The notes beneath the pieces were generated by a model that did not search any database, was not told the DNA's origin, and was given only the letters and a program-made list of their open reading frames with translations. A DNA stretch of 64,000 nucleotides from Aliiglaciecola lipolytica (lineage in GTDB: Bacteria > Pseudomonadota > Gammaproteobacteria > Enterobacterales > Alteromonadaceae). The stretch is taken from contig NZ_JAHKPT010000025.1 of the NCBI RefSeq assembly GCF_018860635.1, positions 353,867 to 417,866 of the forward strand. The letters are read 5' to 3'. The position numbers and the translations under genes were made by a program. Positions 9,479 to 19,231 of this stretch are shown piece after piece (position 1 is the stretch's first letter; each line of letters starts with the position of its first letter).

Positions 9479-10887
9479 TATAAAATCCTTTTCAAAATTG
9501 ATAATTTGAATTTACTAAAAGGTGGGTAACGCAAACTAACATCAAATTTAAAACTACGCTCCATCACCGTTTTCAAATGGCTTAAACGGTCAAAGCCAGA
9601 TTGACCATGATAACTTCCCATCCCACTATTACCGACACCGCCAAAAGGTAGGTCAGGATTGGTCATAAACATAAATCCATCGTTAACACAGACATTGCCA
9701 GCTGACGTCTGATGCAACACTTTTTGCGCATAATCATCGTTGTTTGTGTACACGTACAAAGCCAGAGGTTTAGATCGCTCGTTAACAAAAGGAATCGCTT
9801 GGTCAATTGAATCTAATGTGACTATAGGTAAGATTGGTCCAAATATTTCTTGTTGCATTAGCTCACTGTCTAACGGCGGATTAAGAACCAAAGTCGGCTC
9901 GAAGTAACCCGTTTGAATGTTTTGCTTGCCACCAAAAACCACATTTTGACCTTCTAAATAATTAGCTAAACGCTGAAAATGTCGTTGGTTGATAATTTTG
10001 CCATAATCTTTACTCGTTTCAGCTGCCGCCCCATAAAACGCCGTTATTTTTCTCTCAATCGCCACCAACAATTGGTCTGCTATGCTCTTATCAACCAGAA
10101 CATAGTCAGGTGCCACGCAGGTTTGCCCGGCATTCATCCATTTACTCCAAACTATTCTCGCCGCAGTAACGTCAATATTCGCCGAATTATCGACAATGCA
10201 GGGACTTTTCCCTCCCAGTTCGAGTGTGACTGGCGTGAGGTGTTTAGCCGCAGCTGACATTACTATTTTCCCTACCGCTTCACCGCCGGTATAAAAAATG
10301 TGGTCAAATCGTTGGGCTAACAATTCTGTGGTTTCATCAACAGCCCCTTCCACCACCGCAAAGGCATTATTATCAAGGTATTCAGGAATGAGTTCAGCTA
10401 AGAGTTTAGACATGTTAGCGGCTAACTCTGAAGGTTTTAGAACGGCACAATTACCCGCTGCTATCGCTGCCACCAAAGGTGCAAGAAGCAATTGAAAGGG
10501 ATAATTCCAAGCACCAATGATTAAAATAGTTCCAAGGGGTTCAGGCAAGATATAACTTTTCCCCGGTTGCGCCCCCAGTGGAGTAGATTTCTTTCGGGGT
10601 TTCATCCATTTTTTTAAGTGCTTAAGAGTATGTTGAATATCTCCTAGCACAAAGCCTAATTCAGATATCCATGCTTCTGTTTTACATTTCCCCAAATCTT
10701 GTTCTAGGGCTGCAAGTAAAACATCCTGTTTCTCATGGATTAATAACTCCAGTTGCTTGAGCTGCTCTACTCGCCACTGATACTCTTTACTGTAGCCACT
10801 GGCAAACACTTCACGTATTCCCAACACTAAGTCCTGAATATCGCTAGATTGCGCAGGTTTTCCAGTATCTTGACTGGCAGTATTCAT
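9478..10887 (-). CDS. aldehyde dehydrogenase, coniferyl-aldehyde dehydrogenase type
   Basis: This is a 469-residue NAD(P)-dependent aldehyde dehydrogenase. It shows IIGAWNYPFQL, the glutamate block LELGGKSPCIV, the nucleophile block NAGQTCVAPDYV, and FGPILPIV. The overall pattern (short N-terminus, PWMKPRKKSTP-like linker, missing C-terminal oligomer extension, a basic hydrophobic end) is that of the class 3/coniferyl-aldehyde group. The ATG at 10887 has GAGGTG upstream; a GTG two codons earlier lies inside that ribosome site. It is cotranscribed with the VOC gene. The natural substrate may be aromatic or lipid-derived medium-chain aldehydes; this is inference. Confidence 0.9.
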   Translation of the reverse strand: MNTASQDTGKPAQSSDIQDLVLGIREVFASGYSKEYQWRVEQLKQLELLIHEKQDVLLAALEQDLGKCKTEAWISELGFVLGDIQHTLKHLKKWMKPRKKSTPLGAQPGKSYILPEPLGTILIIGAWNYPFQLLLAPLVAAIAAGNCAVLKPSELAANMSKLLAELIPEYLDNNAFAVVEGAVDETTELLAQRFDHIFYTGGEAVGKIVMSAAAKHLTPVTLELGGKSPCIVDNSANIDVTAARIVWSKWMNAGQTCVAPDYVLVDKSIADQLLVAIERKITAFYGAAAETSKDYGKIINQRHFQRLANYLEGQNVVFGGKQNIQTGYFEPTLVLNPPLDSELMQQEIFGPILPIVTLDSIDQAIPFVNERSKPLALYVYTNNDDYAQKVLHQTSAGNVCVNDGFMFMTNPDLPFGGVGNSGMGSYHGQSGFDRLSHLKTVMERSFKFDVSLRYPPFSKFKLSILKRIL

Positions 10888-10984
10888 AAGCACCTCATAA
10901 AATTTTCAAGTATCTATAACTACACATGTAGCTATAACCGAATTATGCAATGGTTATGATGAATTATTGTTAATAATTGCGCCA

Positions 10985-11011
10985 TAAAAAAAGCCGCTTA
11001 AAAGCGGCTTT
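10985..11011 (-). terminator. purA terminator
   Basis: AAGCCGCTT / AAGCGGCTT (10991-10999, 11002-11010) forms a GC-rich stem. On the minus strand it is followed by a run of seven T, about 20 bp beyond the purA stop codon. Confidence 0.9.
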
Positions 11012-11031
11012 ATGATAGCGAACAACAAGGT

Positions 11032-12351
<1,320 letters not shown>

Positions 12352-12497
12352 TTAGGCGTGGATTCTACCAAAATTTGTGTTGATAAATCATCCGTTTTTT
12401 CAATTTCTCTGGGGTTTATTGCTAACTTATCGTAATTTTTCAGTAAAAAGATGTTTGCAGCGTCTAAAAACAACAAATTTACACACTTTTCGCCATT

Positions 12498-12695
12498 TTA
12501 TTTTTCAAGTAGGAAGAACAGGCTGACTACACCTATAGTCACCATCACACCACCAATAGTGCGAAGTTGTTCATTTGGTTGAGTGGCAATTTGATAGATA
12601 TAACTTTTCCAACGTTTAGGAAACAACATAGGTCCAATACCCTCTATCACGAGGACTAGCGAAAAAGCGATAAGTATAGTGTTGCCCAAAGTCAC
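12498..12695 (-). CDS. yjeT: DUF2065 small membrane protein (YjeT)
   Basis: This 65-residue protein of two hydrophobic helices contains the DUF2065 signature LVLVIEGIGPMLFPKRWK and resembles E. coli YjeT. No ATG is available: an in-frame TAA lies close upstream, leaving GTG at 12695 or TTG at 12689. GGGAA is better placed for the TTG. Neighbouring purA is conserved, but the hflKC genes usually found on the other side are absent here. The function is unknown. Confidence 0.88.
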   Translation of the reverse strand: MTLGNTILIAFSLVLVIEGIGPMLFPKRWKSYIYQIATQPNEQLRTIGGVMVTIGVVSLFFLLEK

Positions 12696-12864
12696 TTCCC
12701 TATGAATTAGTTAATCTTTAAGAATTGACATTGCGCTGATAAAAAAGGGTCAAAGGTAAACAGTGTCAATAATTTGCGACGCCTAGTATGCCTTATATTG
12801 ACTAAAATTAAACGACGTAATCATATTAAATTGGAATTAAAAAACATTTACTTATATTTATAAA

Positions 12865-13602
12865 TCAATTGTTTGTCGCATATTTATGGACACCTTCAGG
12901 GTTAAATTTGTAACCGACGCCCCAAACAGTTTGCACAATTTGCGGGGAAGTAGCATCTTCTTCAATCTTAGCTCTAAGACGGTTTATATGAGAATTCACT
13001 GTGTGTTCATAACCACTGTGATGGTATCCCCAAACTGACTCAAGTAACTGACTGCGACTGAAAACCTGATTTGGGTGACTGGCCAAATGAAAAAGTAACT
13101 CAAATTCTGTAGCGGTGAGATCCAGGGCTGCATTATCAAACAGTACTAAGTGATTTTTTTGATTAATCACCAAACTACCTATGGTCAATGGTTTATCAGT
13201 TTCAGGTTCGATGTAACGACCGGCATCAGCTAGCAGTGCGACTTTTCTGAGCTGCGAACGCACCCTTGCTTGTAATTCCCTAACGCTGAAAGGTTTTGTC
13301 ATGTAGTCATCGGCACCTAGCTCCAACCCTAATACACGATCAGTTTCTGAGTTTTTTGCCGTTAACATGATAATCGCTTGTTGAGGTTTCTTATCTCTGA
13401 CCTGACGACAAATATCCAATCCACTTATCTGTGGCAGCATGACATCTAAAATCATTAACGAATAATCATCGTTAAGTGCACACTCTAAGGCAGCTTTACC
13501 ATTATCAATATGCGTAGTTTCAATGCCTAATTCGGATAAATTAAGTCGAATCAAATTTGCAATATCGTTATCGTCTTCTACCAAGAGCACATTATCTGTC
13601 AT
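12865..13602 (-). CDS. OmpR-family response regulator
   Basis: The 245-residue protein has a receiver domain (LLVEDDNDI acidic pocket, phospho-acceptor Asp53 in LMILDVMLP, Thr in MLTAKN, Lys in MTKPF). A winged-helix trans_reg_C domain follows, with LTATEFELLFHLASHPNQVFSR and RLRAKIEED then VWGVGYKF. It is a DNA-binding transcription factor. No sensor kinase gene adjoins it. It lies 89 bp downstream of two spondin-domain genes on the same strand, and 11-bp direct repeats of the kind bound by this family precede that cluster, so autoregulation is likely by inference. Confidence 0.93.
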   Translation of the reverse strand: MTDNVLLVEDDNDIANLIRLNLSELGIETTHIDNGKAALECALNDDYSLMILDVMLPQISGLDICRQVRDKKPQQAIIMLTAKNSETDRVLGLELGADDYMTKPFSVRELQARVRSQLRKVALLADAGRYIEPETDKPLTIGSLVINQKNHLVLFDNAALDLTATEFELLFHLASHPNQVFSRSQLLESVWGYHHSGYEHTVNSHINRLRAKIEEDATSPQIVQTVWGVGYKFNPEGVHKYATNN

Positions 13603-13625
13603 TTTACACTACCTAAAAAATACAA

Positions 13626-13678
13626 AGTTAACTCTAGCATCTTGCAATTTACTAGAGCTCGATTGACTAGAGTTAACT
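13626..13678. promoter_or_regulatory. 12-bp inverted repeat before the response regulator
   Basis: AGTTAACTCTAG (13626-13637) and CTAGAGTTAACT (13667-13678) are perfect reverse complements with a 29-nt spacer that holds a further CTAGAG. They lie between the spondin stop codon and the regulator ATG. They may be a regulator site, a transcript-processing hairpin, or an attenuator. Confidence 0.45.
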
Positions 13679-13691
13679 GAGTGTAGCCCTA

Positions 13692-14405
13692 TTATTCGAT
13701 TCGAGTCACACTAATACTGATTACAGGGTTGTCGAATTTATGTTGAGAATCCAACACCGATGTGGCTAAGTTATCAGCTGAAGTAACCACTCCAGGATGC
13801 ATTGCTACGTAATCAACATCGTCGCGCGCATCTTCAAAACCGACACCACCATCAGCAGGTCCAGGAATAGTCCCAGCAGCTTCAGAATTACCTTCAGTGC
13901 CCGCGTCATATGCAGCCATTGCGCCTTTCCAAGTATCTCCAACAGCTAATTGAGATAAATCCCAAGCATTAAGACCGGTAAAAGCATCATTTGTATTCAC
14001 TAACATTGTCGCAACGGTTAGTTTAGCATCGGTGACGTCCTCTATATTCACTTCAAAGGTTTCACTAACACCAGGACCTACAGGTGCATCACCAGAGGCA
14101 GAAGCTAAAACCATGGGTAAACCAAGCAGGCTTGAGTTGTCGCCAGATTCAGCCATAGTTTCTAACTCAACTGACGCAGAATCACCAATCATCCAAAGGT
14201 TATCATCTGAGTGCAGTATTACAGCAATCGGTGATAGTGGCTGTCCATTGGTTAGATTAGTTACCGTAACTTGATAAGTCACATCCACGGCCACAGGCGG
14301 TAATGGGGTTTCAGGATCATCGTCATCATTACAGGCAACTAAACCAAGAGTAATAGAGGCAAGAATAGCCAAACGTAGCGGCTTGTTTTTAAATAATTGC
14401 AACAT
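13692..14405 (-). CDS. spondin-domain lipoprotein-like protein
   Basis: The 237-residue protein has an N-terminal signal ending in LGLVACNDDDD, a good lipobox with Cys25 and acidic +2 region, so it is probably an outer-membrane lipoprotein. The rest matches the Spondin_N fold: TYQVTVTNLTNGQPLSPIAV, then AMLVNTNDAF-like TMLVNTNDAFTGL, and AYDAGTEGNSE. Spondin_N is a beta-sandwich better known from animal matrix proteins; the bacterial role is unknown, though a surface or calcium-related role is possible. AGGAGG overlaps the stop codon of the upstream paralogue, so translation is coupled. Confidence 0.88.
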   Translation of the reverse strand: MLQLFKNKPLRLAILASITLGLVACNDDDDPETPLPPVAVDVTYQVTVTNLTNGQPLSPIAVILHSDDNLWMIGDSASVELETMAESGDNSSLLGLPMVLASASGDAPVGPGVSETFEVNIEDVTDAKLTVATMLVNTNDAFTGLNAWDLSQLAVGDTWKGAMAAYDAGTEGNSEAAGTIPGPADGGVGFEDARDDVDYVAMHPGVVTSADNLATSVLDSQHKFDNPVISISVTRIE

Positions 14406-14414
14406 AACAGCCTC

Positions 14415-15098
14415 CTAGTTTACGGTTACAGTAACTTTGGCAACCGGGTTTAACCAACGATGAATGCTATTCACTATATCGCTTGTACCACCATCCGTTT
14501 CTGCATCCCCGATATTACCTCGGTGAACGTGAACGGTACTGTTCGACTCTTCACTCGTCACTCCAGAACCATTGCTGCCTAATAGCGGGTCAAGTGGAGG
14601 AGGCACAGGCATACTAGTACGCAATTCGTCATTTGCTTCTGTACCAGCATCATAAGCATTTAAGTAGAAAGTATAGGTTCCAGCTTCGCTAGGAATAGGC
14701 CAATTATCGAGTCCAACAAACCCATCATTGGATGGCAAAATCATTCCGGTAATAGATAATACTGTATTGGAATCATCAGTAGTAAGAGCTGTGCTTATAG
14801 ATAATGATGGGGCGAGTAAACCACCAGCGGGGTCGGCTACCATATTGGCATTAACCGAAGTTCCGATACTCATTAGCCCGTCTAAACTTCCCATCTCAGC
14901 CATAGCTTCAATTTCAGCAGAAGCAGTTTCACCTAATTCAAACAGACTAGCTTCAGGCGTATGCGCAGCTACTAGTAAAGGAGTGAAATAGATACCTTGG
15001 GTAAGATTTTGGATTTCAACGGTAAGGTCAGCAGACCATGCAGGTTGCATAGCAACGGTCAGTAGGCTAGCGGTAAGCATTTTAGTACTTGTTTTCAT
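14415..15098 (-). CDS. secreted spondin-domain protein
   Basis: This 227-residue paralogue of the next gene has a signal peptide ending near PAWSA and no lipobox, so it is probably periplasmic or secreted. Spondin_N features are LTVEIQNLTQGIYFTPLLVAAHT, MILPSNDGFVGLDNW and LNAYDAGTEANDE. The ATG at 15098 follows GAGGAAAA; a longer frame to 15188 would bury the signal peptide and include the promoter repeats. It is the first gene of a cluster with the lipoprotein and response regulator. Confidence 0.87.
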   Translation of the reverse strand: MKTSTKMLTASLLTVAMQPAWSADLTVEIQNLTQGIYFTPLLVAAHTPEASLFELGETASAEIEAMAEMGSLDGLMSIGTSVNANMVADPAGGLLAPSLSISTALTTDDSNTVLSITGMILPSNDGFVGLDNWPIPSEAGTYTFYLNAYDAGTEANDELRTSMPVPPPLDPLLGSNGSGVTSEESNSTVHVHRGNIGDAETDGGTSDIVNSIHRWLNPVAKVTVTVN

Positions 15099-15142
15099 AA
15101 ATTTTCCTCGACAATAAGTTAGTTGACGAGAAGAATTCTGGA

Positions 15143-15182
15143 CGGAAATTATCCCGAAAGTATCACGAAAGAATGACGAAAC
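15143..15182 (-). promoter_or_regulatory. four 11-bp direct repeats upstream of the spondin operon
   Basis: On the minus strand TTTCG recurs at 15181, 15170 and 15159, with TTTCC at 15148, each exactly 11 bp apart. The full unit is about TTTCGTGATAC. The last repeat ends 46 bp before the spondin ATG. Tandem 11-bp repeats are the normal binding pattern of OmpR/PhoB-type regulators, and one is encoded in this cluster. Confidence 0.6.
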
Positions 15183-15246
15183 CTTCAAATCATCATCAAA
15201 TGCGAGAAATTTCCAGTGAATTACGGTTTTTTACAAATAGCAGTTT

Positions 15247-17571
15247 TTATTCAAACCAGTTAGTTGGTTTATTTTGCAAACACCACTCAATCATATCTTC
15301 AACCGCTATCGGCCTACAAACATGGTAGCCCTGCACCCAATCACAGCCCCACTTTCTTAATAATTTAAGGGTTTCTTGGTTTTCGACTCCCTCGGCAATA
15401 ACACCTAAGTTAAAGTTATGCGCCAATTCCAATATCGTTTGTACAATTTGTTGATCACTGCTTTGATCTGCCAAGTTTAAAACAAAGCTCTTATCAATTT
15501 TGAGTTCGGAAACCGGCAATTGTTTCAAATAGGCCAGTGAAGAATAACCAGTACCAAAATCGTCGATCGCTAATGAAAACCCGACTTCTCTGAATTTATT
15601 TAATTCTATTACTGCTTTTTGTGGATCGGCGACCAAATCACTTTCTGTGATTTCAAATGACAATTGGCTTGCTGCCACTTTATAGTGTTTTAAATGACGC
15701 TCGACAGCACCAAGTAAATTTGGATTAAGGATATCTTTAGCAGACAAATTAATGGCAATACAAATATCCAGCCCACTCTCAGACACCCGCTTTGCATCCA
15801 TTATCGCCGTGCGAATCACGTAGTCGGTTACCTGTCCAATAAGGCCTGCTTGTTCTGCAATACCAATGAATTCATCGGGCGGCACAAATCCTAACGACTT
15901 GCTGTTCCAGCGAATCAATGCTTCGGCGTGGGTTACCTGACCTGTTTTTAAGTCTAATTTTGGTTGGTAAACCATGTTTAACTCAGATTTAGCCGACACC
16001 AGTGCATATTTTAGTTCTGATATTATGGCTAATCGTCGGGTATAACGTTTTTCAAAATCGTCTTGGTACTTAACGAGTAAGCTAGGAGATATACGCGCTT
16101 CATCCAATGAAATATTGAGTCGTTTAAACACACTTTCGGTATCGTCACAGTTTTCGGGACAACACAACATGCCCATTGCCAATTTAATATTCATCACAAC
16201 TTCATCAATTATGATCGGCAATTCGATTTCTTTTTGGATATCTTTTAGTTTTTCCAGTGACAAAGGAGTTTCAGGGATCCACAAAAACTCCCCACCATTC
16301 AATCTTGCACTTTCGCCACCGAGTTGTTTAAAACGACTGGCAATGGTCTGTAGACAGTCGTCGCCACTTTGATAACCGAAAATATCGTTAACACCTCTAA
16401 AACCTATAATGTTGGCTCCAATAACTTGAAACTGTTGATTGGTCGCAAACTTTTTAGCTATCACATCTCTGATCTGGTACCTATTTTGTAAATCTGTCAG
16501 CAAGTCATGGCTGGCTTGATAACTGATTTGTTTTTGCCGTTCATGAATATTGGCTTGCATAGTTTGAAAGGAAGACGCCAACTCATCAATTTCAACGGTG
16601 TTAGCCTTTATATCAATGGGCTGTTCATAATTTCCGGCCGCGATTTTGTGTGCCACGAAAGACAACTTCCCCAAAGGCTTGGATAATTTTCGTGCCACCA
16701 GCGCACCAAGTATTAAAGCTAAAAGCACACTTAACAATGCAATAACGCTTACTTTGATTTGCAATTGATTGAATTCGCCAAACAATCGTTCAGAATCTTC
16801 TGACATCATGGCCCATATCTGACCGTTTTCTCGTTCCTTCAGCAAAAATGACTTAGATATGATTTGATGCTCTGGCATAAAAGACAATTTAAACCAAGAA
16901 ATATCCTGGTTTTCAAACATTACACTAGCGTCAACAGCTTCTTTAGCTAAGGTGGAGGTGACAAACACTTGTTGTTGGTCACGATAGACTTTGATGGTGG
17001 CATCTAACTGGGTAATACTTTTCATCAAATCCAGTACACTTCTATCTATTTCAAAGCCCACCAGAGCGACAGCTGGTGCCCCAGGAACTCTTACCCGCAA
17101 TAGTATTGCTTGATATAATTTATCATTTATCAGCAAAATTTCGCTAGCACCACCTTCATAAACAGCTTGTTCTATAAATTGCGGAAAAGGAAATTCATTG
17201 CCTACAATTAAACGCCCAGAGGTACTGTTGGTAACAGTGCCGTCAAGAGATATCAGGGCCATTAAATCTGCTGAAATACGCTTTGTATGATTACTCAGAA
17301 CACTATCAATAGTTGGACTATCTTGACTACCTATAGCAGTTTTGAATCCATAATCAGAAGTGAGTACCTCAGCTGAACTAATCAACAGGTCCTCTCTGGC
17401 ATCAAGTACTTGGGTAAATACTGATTCGGCGACTTTAAGATTATTTGCTAACTGCAACTTCGCTTGGTCAATCGTTGATATCCAAACGTTGGTCAGAATG
17501 GCGATCGCACACAGCAACACCAACCCACTTGATAACCTAAAAATATGTTGTTTTAACGATTTAACCGACAT
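15247..17571 (-). CDS. membrane GGDEF-EAL protein, probable c-di-GMP phosphodiesterase
   Basis: This 774-residue inner-membrane protein has an N-terminal helix, a periplasmic cache-like sensor (about 35-270), a second helix (about 272-292), HAMP, GGDEF and EAL domains. The GGDEF motif is degenerate (RLNGGEFLWI), so it should not make c-di-GMP. The EAL domain keeps the catalytic set: EALIRW, INLS, EITES, DDFGTGYSS, KIDKSFV, AEGVE and QGYHV, so it should degrade c-di-GMP. The ATG at 17571 is preferred over the TTG one codon earlier. It lies between the rimK operon and the spondin cluster, all on the minus strand. Confidence 0.92.
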   Translation of the reverse strand: MSVKSLKQHIFRLSSGLVLLCAIAILTNVWISTIDQAKLQLANNLKVAESVFTQVLDAREDLLISSAEVLTSDYGFKTAIGSQDSPTIDSVLSNHTKRISADLMALISLDGTVTNSTSGRLIVGNEFPFPQFIEQAVYEGGASEILLINDKLYQAILLRVRVPGAPAVALVGFEIDRSVLDLMKSITQLDATIKVYRDQQQVFVTSTLAKEAVDASVMFENQDISWFKLSFMPEHQIISKSFLLKERENGQIWAMMSEDSERLFGEFNQLQIKVSVIALLSVLLALILGALVARKLSKPLGKLSFVAHKIAAGNYEQPIDIKANTVEIDELASSFQTMQANIHERQKQISYQASHDLLTDLQNRYQIRDVIAKKFATNQQFQVIGANIIGFRGVNDIFGYQSGDDCLQTIASRFKQLGGESARLNGGEFLWIPETPLSLEKLKDIQKEIELPIIIDEVVMNIKLAMGMLCCPENCDDTESVFKRLNISLDEARISPSLLVKYQDDFEKRYTRRLAIISELKYALVSAKSELNMVYQPKLDLKTGQVTHAEALIRWNSKSLGFVPPDEFIGIAEQAGLIGQVTDYVIRTAIMDAKRVSESGLDICIAINLSAKDILNPNLLGAVERHLKHYKVAASQLSFEITESDLVADPQKAVIELNKFREVGFSLAIDDFGTGYSSLAYLKQLPVSELKIDKSFVLNLADQSSDQQIVQTILELAHNFNLGVIAEGVENQETLKLLRKWGCDWVQGYHVCRPIAVEDMIEWCLQNKPTNWFE

Positions 17572-17742
17572 CAAATAACCACTTTTCCAAAGTTTCCAGC
17601 GCCAAATATACGCGAGGCTCCCTCGGTTTACTTAATAAATAAATAGCAACAATTGTGTTTTCAGCACTAACAGCAATTTCCAAAGCCATTCCTGCAGTGC
17701 ATCATAGCGCAAAACTGAACGCCAACTGACGGGCAGTTTGCA

Positions 17743-18186
17743 TTACGGATTAGTTCCAAGCAAATACTCTTCCCCAGGATTTACCACTAATCGCCCACTC
17801 ATAGCTTCTCGGCCTAGCAACATCAAATAGGTCATCTCCGAACGGTCAGTAAGGCTAAGATGAATTTTCCAAGACGCACCGGCTATTTCTAAAAGCGTTT
17901 CAATTAAGTAACGACGTTCTCGTGTTGCAGTAGAGCTTTTTACTTTACGCACAGCCTCCACTTTGGCTTCCCGCCTAACAATGTCATTTACATCGTGTAT
18001 GTCTGGATGAATGTTAAAACTCACCCAGGTTTCACCGTCTTTTTCAAACTCTTCAATATCATCAACATGCAAAGAAGAGGTTGTCGCGCCGGTATCCACT
18101 CGAATATTTAAATTCTGAATAGCTAATTCAGGTAAGTTACAAAGCTCTAAAGCACCAATTACTGGCATATTTTGGTATGTCTGCAT
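17743..18186 (-). CDS. retropepsin-like aspartic protease (RloA/RimB-like, DUF PF05618)
   Basis: This 147-residue cytoplasmic protein has the aspartic-protease motif VDTGATTSSLH and, near the C-terminus, MLLGREAM in place of the usual second flap region. The family was once called an ATP-dependent zinc protease but is retropepsin-like. In Pseudomonas the homologue RimB counteracts RimK by removing glutamates from ribosomal protein S6. Its place as the third gene of the rimK operon (16 bp after the AstE-like gene) supports the same job here. Confidence 0.88.
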   Translation of the reverse strand: MQTYQNMPVIGALELCNLPELAIQNLNIRVDTGATTSSLHVDDIEEFEKDGETWVSFNIHPDIHDVNDIVRREAKVEAVRKVKSSTATRERRYLIETLLEIAGASWKIHLSLTDRSEMTYLMLLGREAMSGRLVVNPGEEYLLGTNP

Positions 18187-18202
18187 ATTTTAACGTTCCC
18201 GT

Positions 18203-19231
18203 TTAATAAACCATTGGGGCTTCATTCAATACTAAGTTGTCTTGTAGCAATTCAACATTTTCAGCGACTGTATCCGGCTTTTTAAAATAGGCAACGTGAT
18301 ACATGGCTTCACCTTCTTGGGCCAATGGAATATTTTGCTTACCGATAACAATGCCTTCAGCTGGGCACAGTAGCGTGCCTAATTCATTGCCAAAGGGATC
18401 GGCAATTCTGGCTAAAGGGTCGCCCTTTTCTACATGATCACCAAGCTGCGCAATATGCTGTACAAAGCCACTTTCATGGGCTCTTACCCAGCCACTTTGG
18501 CGAGCTATAAAAGGCTCAATATCATGTTCTTTTTTCGAGCTACTTTTATTCAACATGCCGATGTCGCGCATTATATTGATAATACCTTTGACGCCCGCAC
18601 GAATAGAAAATTCATCGTATCTAAGTGCCTGACCAGCTTCGTATAATACCACTTTTACACCTAAGTCAGCGGCAGCTTGACGCAATGAGCCATCGCGGAT
18701 ATCAGCATTGAGCATGACTGGTAAACCAAATGCCTTACACATATTTAGCGTGTCTTCATCATCCAAATTAGCGCGAACTTGGGGTAAATTACTGCGATGG
18801 ATTGCCCCTGTGTGCAAGTCTATCCCGACATCACACTTTGCCACTACTTCTTTCAAAAAAGTGTGCGCGATTCGGCCGGCCAGAGAGCCTTTTTTGCTAC
18901 CGGGGAAACTACGGTTCAAGTCACGTCTATCGGGTAAATAACGGCTTTGATTCAAAACGCCATAAACATTCACCATAGGCACAGCAATTAAGGTGCCGCG
19001 TAAATTTTTTATTGAGCGATTGCGAATCAAGCGACCAACAATTTCAATCCCATTTAATTCGTCACCATGAATTGCGGCACTGACGAAAATAGTTGGTCCC
19101 GGTCGTCTTCCTCTTTGCACATATACGGGAATAGACATATTGGTATCGGTATAAAGAGGTGGCATTTCAATATGTACGTGCTTTTTCTCACCCGGTAGAA
19201 TTTCAACGCCACCTATAATGAGTTGCTCCAT
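18203..19231 (-). CDS. succinylglutamate desuccinylase/aspartoacylase family carboxypeptidase
   Basis: This 342-residue zinc carboxypeptidase-like enzyme shows SAAIHGDELNGIEIVG (zinc His and Glu), PVMVNVYG-like PMVNVYGVLNQSR, RDLNRSFPG and IDLHTGAIHRSN (third ligand region). The C-terminal part (about 245-330) looks like a biotinyl/lipoyl-type beta barrel with RQSGWVRAHESGF. The start overlaps the rimK stop codon by one base. Linked to rimK and the retropepsin gene it may trim glutamate tails or a related amide; the substrate is not shown by sequence. Confidence 0.87.
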   Translation of the reverse strand: MEQLIIGGVEILPGEKKHVHIEMPPLYTDTNMSIPVYVQRGRRPGPTIFVSAAIHGDELNGIEIVGRLIRNRSIKNLRGTLIAVPMVNVYGVLNQSRYLPDRRDLNRSFPGSKKGSLAGRIAHTFLKEVVAKCDVGIDLHTGAIHRSNLPQVRANLDDEDTLNMCKAFGLPVMLNADIRDGSLRQAAADLGVKVVLYEAGQALRYDEFSIRAGVKGIINIMRDIGMLNKSSSKKEHDIEPFIARQSGWVRAHESGFVQHIAQLGDHVEKGDPLARIADPFGNELGTLLCPAEGIVIGKQNIPLAQEGEAMYHVAYFKKPDTVAENVELLQDNLVLNEAPMVY

